Source: Panaeolus papilionaceus (taxonomy: Eukaryota > Basidiomycota > Agaricomycetes > Agaricales). Taken from it: 64,000 nucleotides of DNA. Position 1 is the stretch's first letter. The number at the start of each line of letters is the position of its first letter. The stretch spans positions 744,001 through 808,000 of the forward strand of contig JADNRZ010000002.1 in assembly GCA_015501605.1 (NCBI GenBank), written 5' to 3'. The notes beneath the pieces are model-generated. The model saw nothing but the letters and a program-made list of their open reading frames with translations, was not told the DNA's origin and ran no database searches. Positions 21,901 to 34,519 of this stretch are shown one piece after another. The position numbers and the translations under genes were made by a program.

Positions 21901-24500
21901 AGCATGGTGTCCACACCAGATGACTCGAATCATGGTCAAGAAACATTCAAATCCCATCCTATCGTCATCATGGTGTACGTCACGCCTTACAATGGCTTAA
22001 GGGCTGTTCTGCCTTGCCTTATGCATGTTTGACCCTCAAAACTCTCTGTGCCTTATTTTTCAGCCCATTTCACTACAAGGTATGAAGGTGTGAAGCATAT
22101 GTAACACACTTCAATGACTCCACCACTGAATCTGTACCATAATGTGCGAATTTCTGTTTCTAACGCCACCAAGGAATAATCGCCAAAAGAGACAGCTACA
22201 TACTGTGCTTAGATGGAAATAAATACTCAGCCATACCCAGGGCTGAGCCGCTTTTGGCAAAGTCCCCACCGCCAGTTCTCGATGAGAACACAATAATTTC
22301 GAAAAAGCCCCGAGGTGCAGCCCCATAAATATGCCTTGAGGTAGCAGAAAGTCCATCAGTTGAGAGCTGTCGAAGGTCACAGCAGTCGAAATTGAAATCC
22401 AGGGACGGCCACAACCGGGTTGATTGTTACATGTCAGAGACGACGAGTTTCTCTCCTCGGCGGTAATCTAACAAGGACGTGAGTGGAATGAAGTGCTCAC
22501 CGGCATTCTAACTAGATGAGCGATAGGAATGCTTCCCAAGCTCGTGTTTGAGTAGGCTCCCTTGCTCTGACGCGGATTTTTGCGAGCAACCATTGGGCAG
22601 GTATAAAGCGCCTTGTGTCCGCTGAAGCATTCGATAGCTGCCAGTGGGGGTCAAGAGTCAAGTGATCCCCCACAAACCCTTCTCATGAACACATATCTAA
22701 AATCAGCACGATCTCACATAAAGCTGCTGCGAGACACGATAACGATCGAGTTGCGGCTCTGGTGACCGCTATGTCCACCAGGAGATGACACGGTAATCCT
22801 ATGTGTCCACAGCACATTTCCAATCCTTAACAAGGACACCCTCCACAAATATTATTCATCAGTTATCACCAAGACAAAAGAGCACTTGTACCGTCGGCAC
22901 GCCGTCTTTATAGGCTAAGATTATTTGCTATCGATTATTAGTGGCTGCTGTTCCTTTTTGAATACAGGCCGTTATAGCTCATATCACCAGGCCGATCACG
23001 AGGCGAAACGATGCAATGGAATGACACCAAGATATGTGACGCATCTACCGCAAGGCAGCGTCCAAAAGATAGCGCATAATCCTCCGCGGCTTATAGGCCC
23101 CATGGTGTTCTAGCCGCACGAAGTGCGTTCAGAACCCTCTAGAACGACGTCTATCGAGCTCCCTGCTCGACCCGCCAAACCGATTCTGATGGCTCAACCT
23201 CGTCCGTGGGGTATGAATCTTGGAGCGCTGTTCGTGCACAGGTCTTTCACTGACCTCGTAGCCTATATGTACTATACATAAACGAGGAAGTCTATATTTA
23301 TTGCAGCACCTGCCAGTACAGATACCCTTAATTGATCAAATGGGACCAAAAATAGATAATATTGTGGTCTCAGTCCTGAGGGATATGCTAACATATAGGT
23401 TTGGAAGCAGTGCCATGGGACACTGTGTGATGTTCCATGAGCAGAAGAATAACACAGCATGTCGTCTGAAGCTCAAAGGAACTCATGCTAACCCAACCTT
23501 ACTTTGCAACCCCCCCTCCCGTATCTTGCGGAGTATTTCCAACAGGGATTCAAGCCGAAAACATACCTAGTAAATGGAGAGTAGTCCGGCATTGCTCAAC
23601 ACAGATCCATTCGAATTGATAATCGATTGGGACAGCAGGGCAACATCTAATATCGGTGACCATTTGAGAGGCAGAAATTCCCTCGGAGGCATTAGTGAAT
23701 CCTCAACACGATGCCTGATCACTTTCATGACGTTGGAAGAGCAGGGCATCCGCCGAACAAGGACACAATAACACTGGTACTTCCCATGACATGCTCAGAG
23801 GTCAAGAGCAATATATCCAGCACTACTAAGGCTGACGTTCTCATCGCACATACTGATGACATTTTTCATCCATCCAGCGTGGTGGACAATATCCAAGAGC
23901 TTCGAACGTATTGGTTTTAATTCTATGTTGTCAAATGTACGTATACAATATCCCTTGTTTCGCCAAACACCCTAGTTTTGAAGGACAAGAGATGCCAAAA
24001 ATGTTAAGCTGCATACGGCTCGACTTCCGTTTCGGAGCACAAGGAATGATTGACTGGACTGATTCAAGTGCGCGAAGCATTGAGCGCACGGAAATCGGCC
24101 CTGATGCTTAGACCAACCGCAGCCGTGTTCACCTCGTGAGCGATGACAGCGTTTACACGCTGATTGAAGTACATATGTGCGAGCTCGGTGCGGTGATGCG
24201 GGGGCGCTTCGAGGATAATATACCGATAGCAGAGAGTATATGTGGTACGCAGCTTTGAAAATTGAGGCACAATATAGTCCAATATTGTGGGTATAAGTGG
24301 TCCAAGATAGTAAAATTTCCAATGCGGGAAAGGAAGCAAGAATATGAAAAGTTAAGAATAAGAAGACTCAAAGAACCTGAAATCAATATTAATGTACTAT
24401 TGATCTACCGTAATAACATGCCCTGCTGCCAAAGTGGCAAAGTGTGTCACCTGGCTGGAGTGGGAGCACAGATGCTCATTGTGTACAACAAAAGAAGAGT
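18997..24500. other. Gene-poor region, left part
   Basis: About 5.5 kb downstream of centrin. Stop codons are frequent in all six frames. The longest frames (for example 18989-19426 and 20337-20687, plus strand) show no domain, repeat or splice-supported extension. No terminal repeats, transposase or reverse-transcriptase motif were seen. The DNA is of mixed composition with no long simple repeat. It could be old decayed mobile DNA or regulatory DNA; the sequence alone does not decide. Confidence 0.4.
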
Positions 24501-27500
24501 CCGACTTTCGAACAAACTCGAAATGTAGAAACTTCGGAGATTTGACTGAATGAACGGGGGGTCCTGTTGCTACCTACTGATCCACTCGCACTCGGTAGGG
24601 CCATCGAATGGTCGGCCACGGTAATAATTTCCCACAAAGCAGACATTCGCAATCAAGTTTCATGAGAACAAATGTTATTGGAGTTAATGCATCTCATAAA
24701 GGTCCATCGGTGGCATTAGCTCTTAATATAATTTGTTCTGATATCTGTGTCCTTGATATAATTGAGAGAGATTAAGATGATGACCTCTGATGACCTCTCC
24801 AACTCTTAAATTTGTGATAAGATCACGCCCTTAGTTTAGCCCAGATGTCTTTCTTAGTATCGGAAAATGACCAGGTTAGGTTCGAAAGCGGGATACATAC
24901 CTTAAACAGTGATTCTATCTTTGATCCAACTTTCACGGACATAACGAACACCTGGACCGTTGCGTTGTTGTTGACCACCGGAGCCTTTCAATACAGATTT
25001 GATTCAAACCTTACACTCACGGTTGGCTGTATAGATGATACACCTATATAGACCGACACTACGGCGGTATAGACCAGGTTTGAAACTGAGCGATTCTCAT
25101 GAGCCCTGATACTGCCAACGAAGTCTAGAAAGCTACAAGGAATGCATGTTGTATCCCGCATAAACAAATCATCAAACTGTCTCGAACGCTTCGTTGATCA
25201 CGATCAGCCGCCGACAAGTCAACCAGTGACAACCACCTGCCAGTGTGGGGTCAACTGTTTGCACCTGTCATCTTTCGGTAAAGCTTAGGCGTTAGGCCTC
25301 AGGTCCGAGACCCAAATGGGGTATCTGGGCCTGCAACTCTATGTGCAATCCGAGCCATGTGCTTTCGAGGGTAGAGCGTAAAGGAAATAGCGCGAAGAAA
25401 TATTTCGGGATATGCGTGCAGATTATAATAATACTCGTTATCGCCCTGCGTGGCGGCTTTTGTGTCGTCGTAAATCTCATTCTGGAGTTTAAACACAGGC
25501 GTCGGACCCAATCAGTCTGTCTGCTCATGTAGTCTGAAGGTGTCTTTGAGAAGGTAAGCGGTGGCTCTAGATCATCCAACGTACGTTGCCTTTGAATACT
25601 TGAGTAATCGTCGACAGAAAAACGGCAGACGTCAAGGCGGGCGAGATAAAGCAGGCACAAAAAGACCCTCCATGAACGCTCTCAATTTCCACGCACCGTC
25701 CAATCATAATTGTCTCAAACCTAAAGGCTCCGATAAGGTATCAGCATTCATCATTTGTACCACCCAAGTTGTGTCCAGAAACACGCGGTAGTGGTGGGGC
25801 ACTACACATACAATTTCTTCAATGCACTGTTCGTTGCTCTAACGAATGCGTAAATCCATACGGTTGGAGGCATGTTCGCAAATTTTTGAAACAGTGACGT
25901 TTTGTTCATCTTCCCAGACCAGTGTGCACGTCAGACTTTCTCCAGCGATTTCCAATAAAATTCCATTGGGAAAGTCAACTTGGCAGGTTAACGGCTTTGG
26001 ATGTGGTGTGCGACCAGCTGAACGAATCCTGCTCGCTCACTTGACCTACCATACACACGCAGAATATAGAAAGTAGGCAAATATGTTTAGCCAGGGAGTG
26101 TAACTAGTGGTACAATTGCACCCATGCACCTGTTATGGCCGATGTTGTTTCCTCTCGGGAGCGACTCCGCCACATTTCTCCTTGGATCCATTCATTGCCA
26201 TGAATCCTAGGCTCCGAGTATTTCTTTTGAGCTCGCGACCGCTTCGAAACTAACAAATGAGGGTATGAAGCAGCGATTTGAACCCTGTAACTGTAACCCC
26301 GAAACAGCGTCAACTTTCTCGGGGAAAACCGCGCAGCCACAGGCGATCAACGCGAGCTTGTTGTTTAACGGTAGCTTGAATTATTTATCCAGAGATTATG
26401 GAAGGTCTCTCTTATATCACCAAGTATCTCGTTGTGTGTAGCTAAACTTTGAAAGAGCGCTAGTCGATCAACTGCAGGCACGTTAGCCGGCCGATGAAGC
26501 AACCAGGCGCTCGCGTATCCCAAAACGTGCCCGCTTGGGTCACCCTCCTCCTCTATCAGCAATAAACACTCTCGAAACGAGCTCCCCGCTATTCCACTCC
26601 ATTCGGGGACCAACTCTTGTTCTATCAATATTCATTTCATATGTCAACGATAATAAATATCCGCTCAATTCAGTTTCGAAATACGCCGGGGTGATGACCA
26701 TCAGCCATCAATAATTCAGCCCTACATGCCGAACATGCCTCAATTCATTCATTAAAGAGCATTCCGTACCGGTGATCCTAATACGCACACCCCACACACA
26801 ATTCAAGCATGCCCAGAAGCCAGAAATGGTCCCCTCTTGAAGCACCTTAATCAATATTCGAAGAGATGGCTTCTCGACGCCATTCGGAACATTCGGCCCT
26901 GACTAGTCGTTCTTTCGCAATCAGCCGCGAACTGAATTCGAACTCGCGATGTTGACAAGGACGCGGAAAGCTCTGAATCTTTCGAGCTGCCTATTACACT
27001 AATTGCACCCAGACACCATACCAAGGTCATCATGTCTCCAGCGGTAAACCGGCTTCGTATCGGATTAGGTTTGCGTCATTGAGGGTCATCTATACGCGTA
27101 AGCTTAATTGATTAGGACGGTGGAAATCCGGAGAGGATGCACTCCAAATTATGGCAACAAAAGGTAGATTATCCGTCTGGATCTCGAAAAAAACCGGCCC
27201 TCTTTGTGTACTTCCATCGTAGAACTAGGAACGGAGGTTCGAATTCCGCTTGTTTGTCCTTTCGAGGGTTGTCTGTATTTTTTACGTATTTCATAGATAA
27301 CTGGGATGATAACTTTGCAAAGGGGGGGGCTGCACTGTGATAAAATATTACCTTATCAGCAAATGCAGTCCCCTGCGCCGTGTATGTACGTATGACCATC
27401 CATTAAAAAAGACATGTACGTCCCTTATTCCTTAGATACCCTACCTCGAAAGAAACACGGGTGCCTGCGGGAACCACCGGATACTTTGAGAGTTTTGAGT

Positions 27501-29640
27501 GCCCATCGAATAGCGGCCACCTTAGGTGGGGAGTAAACCGTGGCTTATTTCTAACGGGTGCAGCGGATCGCTGTTTGAAAATTTGACCCTTACTCAGGCT
27601 CGATCTCTTTGTATACACCATTTTTTAAGCTAGGCTGCAGACGACGATCTATCAGGTACTGAATCAAGCTTTTTCCTGATCGCGAGACCCAGTTGCTGTA
27701 CTTCTATCTCGAAGGGAGATAGCAGGAAAATATACAAATAAAGAAAAGAAAGTGGCGCGGACCCGTGGCAACCAGAAGAGGTTGATACTTACTTATGGGC
27801 AACAACAGAGAGGAAATCCGAAAGCAAGCGCATAAGCTTGGGAAAATGGACTGCATAAAATGATATTATCCCTGAGGGAGTAGTCATGGGGTCTTGATTC
27901 ACGTTACTCGCTAACGAGCTCGTGGACTTCCCTGTGCAAAGCAATGAATGTGTGGCGTATGTGTGGCGTGTCAAGAGAAGCCTACCACGCCGCGGGAAGC
28001 ACAGCGAGGGAGAGCCTAAGTTGTGGGCGAGGGAGTCGAAAATGACATTTCATCCCTGAGGAGCCTGATATAATCTACTACATAAGGGCGTCGAATTAGC
28101 CGGTGGTGTGGTAAAAAAACACGGTTAATTTTCATTTGAAATAAGTAGCTGAATACCGAGGAACTGTATTACTTTCGCTTATTACCCATGAGTAGGGTCA
28201 AAGAATTACGGGAGGGTTGAAGACTCATAATGACGAATCGAGAGCATCTGGGGAGATGGTCTGGATGAGGTCCATTACTACTTGCCCTGCTATTTCTCGA
28301 CGCGTGAAAACTATGGTGCGTTCAGAGTTCGATTGTTCGATGGTTTGAAGATGACATTCAACAAGTGTCACTCACAGGTCGTATGCGACAGCAAATGCAC
28401 CTGTCCTGGGTCAGGCCGCCGAGGTTAGGGAAATTACTAGCAGCTGTCGTTTTACGAAGGCAGTTTGATTTCGAAATTCACGGGAAAGAAAAACAAACAA
28501 CGCAATATGCGTAGTCGCACAAAACATTCGTCATCGAGTGATAAAGCTAACAAAGAGGGGGGTTCACTGGCAGTAGAGCATTCAAAAGTCAAATACAGTA
28601 ATCAGGTGGGGCAACTCTCGTTATTCACGATGACGTTAACCCTGGTGCAACTAACGCCTGGTCCTCCGAAAGCCACAACCGCACCCGAGGTATATAGGTG
28701 CCAGGCCAACCATAGACGGCTTCGATCCTGGAGGACGAGGAGATATGGCACACTATCAATGATCGAAAAGAAAGAAACCGCCTGATCAAGACCCAAGCAC
28801 TCAAAACAAGGTGCAAACACCTATCGGGTATTGTGAACCTACCATTTCGAATAATCCATTTAATCACAATCTGCTACATACTAGTCTCAGATAGTCAATG
28901 AATGACATCGTGTGGGTGTTTTATTATTTCTTTCTTTTTGTCATGGGCAACCTTCGAATGCACCTTCCTTGCTATGTATGTAGGGTGAGTTACGAAGGTC
29001 AGTGGTAGTTCTAATCGATTCTCGATGGCGCCTGAACGACCGCCGACGGTTGTGCTGGTCAATAGTTCAGCCAACGCAAAACGCATCGCACGATCAATCT
29101 CGTGCTCTGGGAAATCCGGGGACTTTTCAAGTTCACGAATGACGTGCGCGCAGGCTGTGAATCAAAAACAACATACCGTCTCGCAGCGTCGCAGCACTCC
29201 TTTCTATACCTAGCCCGTAGCCTTAGATTCATAAATGCGCGTTTAAACATCAAACTCCGAGAGTCAAGGAAGGAAGCAAGCATTAACGATCGCAGACAGA
29301 AAGAAGCACACTCGCAGCTCGAGTCGAAGTACGAGTCTCCTAACACGGACACAATCAGTCGTGAGCACTGCTAAGTCTTAATTTCGAGCCTCGAGGGAAC
29401 CCAAGAAATCACGAGTCTCTCGGCGCTGTTGCTAAAACGCTATTCCACCCACATCCACGGAATGTCCCCAGAACAGGTCCTCAGCGGCGATATAGCCACC
29501 TAGAGCCGGATGCAGTTCACTCCAGCTCCTCTCTTGCGCTGATAAGATTCGAACAAAGTTACTCCTGAACGTTCAACAACGAACGTGGTCCTCAACTTGG
29601 CGTTCAAGGGCAGGGGCCCCACAGTGAATTAATATCTATC
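24501..29640. other. Gene-poor region, middle part
   Basis: About 5 kb without a supportable gene. One minus-strand frame at 26365-26628 (87 codons, with segments such as GDPSGHVLGYASAWLLHRP) has a protein-like composition but no recognised family and no continuation by splicing, so it is not annotated as a gene. Several stretches carry GGTTCGAA- or GGTTCAAAT-type sequences resembling a pol III B box (near 26270 on minus, 27236 on plus), but no tRNA fold can be built. Confidence 0.35.
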
Positions 29641-30016
29641 CCGAATCTTGAGCTATGAAGCATCCAGACACTCCTATATTGCATCCACTTTCAATATATA
29701 TACCCTTTCCCAGTGCGACGCGGATATTTTTGGGCCTTTTTTATTTTGTTTTTTGCCTTGCGTTTGAACTGTACGCCACGCGTCGCCTTGCTCGAACTCG
29801 AGGTCTCATCATCACTTACCTGCAGTCAGCCATTAAATCGCAAACACGGCCATGCAATGCTCTAACATTAGACGCAACGATACGCGAGAGAAGCAAGGTG
29901 GTAATAATGGGCTCGTTTATCTATAGAAACCCCAGCGTCCGACGGACGGACGGATACCACTCATGCGATGACGGGATGCTGAAAAGAAGGGGACTGGCGA
30001 GCAGGGAAAGTGCAAT

Positions 30017-30044
30017 AATGAATGAATGAATGGGCGAATGAATG
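30017..30044. repeat. (AATG)n tetranucleotide repeat
   Basis: Four consecutive AATG units, a short interruption (GGCG), then two more units. A complementary (ATTC)n tract is found about 700 bp to the right, so the two are inverted with respect to each other. Confidence 0.8.
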
Positions 30045-30757
30045 GTGTGTGGGTTACATACATACAGTGTCATCTGAGCGAATCGCACTGCTTGCCAGTG
30101 CCCAACGGATGTCAACTAACACTTTACCTTTTTACCACAACGCCGGCGCCCTTGCAACGTCAAACAAAACCCACACGTTTACGCTCGAATCTCACTCACT
30201 CACCCCTTGCATTCATTCATCACTATATGCTATAACCTCCAAGAAAGTAACATGGGCATCCCAAAGTACCGGCCCAACACGCCATGGAGCTGCGTTATCG
30301 CCAACGGGGGCCACCACTTTCCTCCCATGTTACCCCGTATACGAGTCAGCCAACTGTGTCACTGCTTTTGATGCTTGATACTCGCATCGCAGTTCCAATC
30401 CTCTATTCTCGATGAATGGAATGAATTGAAACATCTCATGATCTGTGTATGTGTAAAAATGGGCTAAGCGGTCCAATACGGTGCATTACGAATACATACC
30501 AAGGTGTGTAACTTTGTATCGATAAGCTCACCCTTCCTTCTCTCGCTTACCCACATGGCACAAACTCGTACACCACCCCCCTGCACCCCTCACACCCTCA
30601 CCTTCACCCCTTCTCATCTGCAACAGTAATCGCAGTCGACGTCGAAGCACAGCACACAATCTCGGACACCCACGGCCACGTCCGGTACCGCACAATTCAC
30701 ACAGAACGAACTCGCAAGGGCCCCATTCAATCCCATCCTCTCGCGACCATACCCATT

Positions 30758-30774
30758 TATTCATTCATTCATTC
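30758..30774. repeat. (ATTC)n tetranucleotide repeat, inverted relative to the AATG tract
   Basis: About four ATTC units, followed by AT-rich sequence with further imperfect ATTC copies. It is complementary to the AATG repeat at 30017-30044. Confidence 0.8.
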
Positions 30775-31328
30775 AAATAATTCAATAATTCATCCACAAT
30801 CAGTCAGTCGGGCATTAAGACATTCCATTTAAATTACCTTACCTTATACATTGCGCGTACGTACATACGTACACGCATGTGTAGAGATTTGAATTCGATT
30901 TCCTTCCTCGAGATGAGATTGCGTCGGGTTAACGTTTTTAAGTATATAGATTGTTATCATACAATGCAATACACTCGCTTGTGATCCACCTGTGCCACTA
31001 ATACATTCGCATCCATAGGGTTACGGTGTGGATGACGAGAAAGCGTCCTCGTGTCGATGGGGGTTATGTTATGTGAGTCGACCCGTTGTGGGTGATGCAC
31101 CTACAAATTACGCGCGCGTTGAGAGACGACTGACAGACTTATTGGACGCACACAGGATAGAGAGTAAAACAGAAACTTTATTCGTTTAATTTGACCATAT
31201 TCTACCCATTAGAACAATTGTCCTCAGCAAGCCCTGGACCTAAAATAATTTCGTTATCCTTGTAAGGGAAAAAAGGCGTCAAAAACCAAGACAAGCGATA
31301 GAAAAATTTCGAATAATTAATTCTAATT

Positions 31329-31372
31329 AAAAAAAAAGAAAGAAAGGGAGGAAGGAAGGAAGGAAGGAGGAG
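31329..31372. repeat. Homopurine tract with AAGG repeats
   Basis: Forty-four consecutive purines on the plus strand: an A run, two AAAG units, then four AAGG units and a GGAGG end. It lies in the presumed 3' flank of the minus-strand transcription factor, where a transcript would read it as a pyrimidine tract. Confidence 0.8.
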
Positions 31373-32054
31373 TGAAATGAGAAGGGTATAAAATAAAATA
31401 AAAGGAATAAAAGTTAATGAAGAGGGGTGAGGGTGCTGAGCTGTATGTAGGATACTTGCACAGGTGAGATAGACAGTTCGATGAAGAGACGCCGGACGTA
31501 TCGATCGTATCATGGTCATAGCATAGCATGAAAGCGAAAAAAAGCGAGTGGGACGATGTGCGGATTGAATAGAAGAAATAGATGATGGAGAAGGAGAAGC
31601 GTTGTAGTTGTTGATGATATTGATGTTGATGAACGTGTTTGTGATTTTAAAAGAGGATTGGGCGGATAGATTTGAAAATGGTATGGGGTAGTGACGAGAT
31701 GTATGAAAGATAGCACAACAAACAACAAAGTAGAGAAGAGAAGTTTACATTGGGGACTGGGCGAGAAGGAAGGAAGGGTTTAATGAATGAAGATGAGACG
31801 GAAGGAGAAGCGGAAGCGGGATTGAACACAGGTAGAACACGTAAAGAGATAAGTAAAGAAGAAAAAGATAAATGAAGTCGAGAGTGGATATAGATAAATG
31901 AGATACACTTGTTGATTGAATTGGATTGGATTGAATGATTTATGATGCATGATTTTTCAAGTCCGTTATCGTTGTTGTTGGTGTTAGATAGTGATGTTGA
32001 AAGAAGAGGAAGAAACAAAAAAGAATACAACTCGGAAGAGAAGGAGGCTCATTA

Positions 32055-34519
32055 CTATGTGTGTAGAGGACCAGAGCCAGCACTCGAGATCGATCCAGGA
32101 GGTGGAATATAATCCTTGTGGACACGCATATGTTGGCCCAGATTATCATGTCGGCTGAAATCCTTACCGCACCCAGGGTATGGGCATCGGTGAGCTAGGT
32201 CAAAGAAAATAAATCATCAGTAAAAAAGAAGAGAAAAAGCGAAAGAATAAAATAAAACTCACGTTTCTCATAGGTATGGATACTTCTGACATGTCTCTTC
32301 AAATGTTCACCCCTAGCAAAGCATTTGCCGCATCCTTCAACGTCACATAGGTACATCCGAGCGTTCTTCCCACCAGCATTTTGCCTCTTCCTTCCAGCAC
32401 CAGACGCTGCGCTCCTCAGGTCCTCAATAGACGACATCGTGGGCACTCTCCTACCCCGCGACTTTTTGGTGAGATTCGGAATAGGAATAGGGATGGGAAC
32501 ATTGCTGGGAGGTCGGCTGCGTCGCTGTTTGGTGTTGGCAGTGGTAGAGGATGACAGGGAAGGCGTGGAAGTAGCCGTAGATTCCGCTGAACCTCGTGAC
32601 ATTGAGCGTCCACCATCATCAGGTCCAGGGGAGACAGACCCAGAGCTATATCGATCTTCGCCATTGACATTGTTGCCGTTCCCATCCTCGTAATACCCAG
32701 TCGCATTCGCCTGCTCGATGTAGGAGGAATAGGTGTTGTACCTCACACCACCTGCAGAGCGAGACGTCCTCCTTCCTCCCTCGCCATTCGCATATCCACC
32801 ACCGTTCTGGGAGTAATGGTGTAAAGAAGGAGCGCTGTCGTTTCCGTTGGTGGTATATCCCAATCCGTTCGACCCTGAGCCACCTCGTCGTGATGATGCC
32901 GTTGTGCTTCTGTGCCTCTTCCTCCTCTGAGCCGCCTGCTGTCCCGGGATGAACTCGTCATCATCATCATCGTCATCCAAATCCTCTTCGCTGGACTCGT
33001 CAAACTCCTCTTCATCCAAGCTAGAGCGGGAAATGTGATCCTCCTCATCAGCAGGATCTGGCTTGACCAGGTGCGTATATGCGCGTTGTTGTTGTTGCTG
33101 CTGCTGCTGACGAGCCGATCGCACCGTCGTCTTCCTCGCTTCCCTAAACTGCTGGTGCTGTTGATGCGCCGCGGCCACCGCTACCTCTTGCGCGTGAATC
33201 TGCTCCTCCTCCACTTCCTCCGACCATCCGTTCTGGTAAACCTCTCCGCACGCCACCTGATACTCCTGGCCGCTATCCTGCTGCTGCTGGAGCTGCTCCC
33301 AATCGTCCTCACCCTCTGCGTCCTCCTCGCTCATATCCTCCATCACACCCACGCCAACTGTACCTGCCATCATCGGGCTGCTCCCGCCCATCCCGATACT
33401 CGCGTCCATATCGTGGCCAAGAACGCCGACAGGGTTCACTCCAGCGGGGTTGACGCCCACACCCACACCATGGGAGTGGCCATTCATGCCTGACATATCA
33501 GAATGCTCGCTGTGCTGCTGATGGGGCCCCAAGTCGATCGTCTGGAGGTGCTGGTGGGCGTAGCTGACGGTTGGGGAAATGCCGACGACGGCGATGTGTG
33601 CCTGGGCGGCGGCGTTCATGTCGAGGGGGCTCATGGCCATTTGATGGGTGTGTTGGTGGGGGTGGGGATGGTTATTGAGTCCGATAGAGCCCATGGACAT
33701 CTCTACGGTATTGATACCGTTGACGAGCGACGAACTGCCGATAGAATGCATGCCGACAGCCATGTTCATGTCTGAGGACATGTCCATGTCGACGTCGACG
33801 ATGGGGTTGAGCGTGGAGGGTTGTGGCGGGTTAACATCTGAGCGGATGGTATCGATGCTGCTGGCGAGTGATGGACGACGAATGGAGGATTGCGGGGAGA
33901 GAGAGGAAGTGGTTGTGGGTGGAGATGCACGCCAGTCATGTTGTGGCTGCTGTTGCTGGTGGTGCTGGGGTTGTTGATGTGGTGATAGTTGGGAGAAATG
34001 ATGATGAGAGTCGAAGTCGGCGTAAGCGGAGAGTGGGGAGAGTGAAGGGTCTGTTGACTGGGGATATGAATTTGTGCGAGAGTGTTGGTTGTTGAATGGG
34101 TAGTAAGTGTGCTGCTGCTGCTGCTTGACAAAGGTTGAAGTAGCAGGAGGAGCCGAGGTTGGCTGTTGCTGGTAAAGCTGATAATCTTCCTCTTTGATCC
34201 TCGGACAGTATTGTTGTGACCTTTGCTGATAATAAGCAGGTTGTTGCTGCTGCTGCTGCTGAGGACTAGACCTTTGAATGTAAGTCGTCTTTGGTTGTGG
34301 TTTCTTCAGTTCCGGTGAAGATGACCAAGAGAGAATAGGAACAGCATTGGAAGAACAATCGTAATCGGCAGCAGCATATGGATGGGTGAGCTCGCCGTGC
34401 TGGTTGTAGACTGGTAGTGACTGAGCGTACATGGCAAAGTCTGAGTGGAGTAGTTGGTCAGAGTGGTCGATGGTGGGGAAGGGGACAGGTGAGTTATGGT
34501 AAAGAGTCGGGGAATGCAT
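32055..34519 (-). CDS. Msn2/4-like C2H2 zinc-finger transcription factor with poly-Q and acidic tracts
   Basis: Exon 1 is 34519-32263 and exon 2 is 32194-32055; a 69-nt intron is removed and the product has 798 residues. The long N-terminal region is low-complexity: Gln runs (near 33090, 33285 and 34245), His/Gln-rich and Gly/Met/Asn-rich stretches, and an acidic DLDDDDDDDEF block near 32960, all typical of transactivation regions. Two C2H2 fingers sit at the C-terminus. Finger 1 is Cys725, Cys730, His743, His748 with GEHLKRHVRSIH; finger 2 is Cys756, Cys761, His774, His778 with SRHDNLGQHMRVH. The linker TYEKPHR is close to the classical TGEKP linker. This pair at the C-terminus matches the Msn2/Msn4 and related stress-response factors that bind CCCCT-type elements. 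The intron falls inside the linker between the fingers. It is the only supportable gene in about 33 kb. Confidence 0.85.

Larger units (their letters stand above)
29641..32054. other. Low-complexity region flanking the transcription factor 3' end
   Basis: This stretch contains simple repeats: (AATG)n at about 30017-30044, the complementary (ATTC)n at about 30758-30774, and alternating GTAC-rich DNA near 30857. A homopurine tract with AAGG repeats lies at 31329-31372. The part from about 31200 to 32054 is purine-rich on the plus strand and probably includes the 3' UTR of the minus-strand transcription factor. No gene was seen. Confidence 0.45.

Noticed and set aside
18997..24500. Retrotransposon or DNA transposon remnants
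   Set aside because: Searched by eye for reverse transcriptase, integrase and transposase motifs and for long terminal or inverted repeats; none could be supported.
26200..26360. tRNA- or SINE-like A and B boxes on the minus strand (TGGCTGCGCGG and GGTTCAAATC)
   Set aside because: Box spacing is acceptable, but the flanking sequence cannot form an acceptor stem and the T-stem has a mismatch. Such short words recur by chance in this window.
32912..33493. 193-codon plus-strand frame, very rich in Leu, Arg and His
   Set aside because: It is the antisense of the poly-Gln and acidic coding region of the transcription factor; the Leu runs are reverse-complemented CAG repeats.
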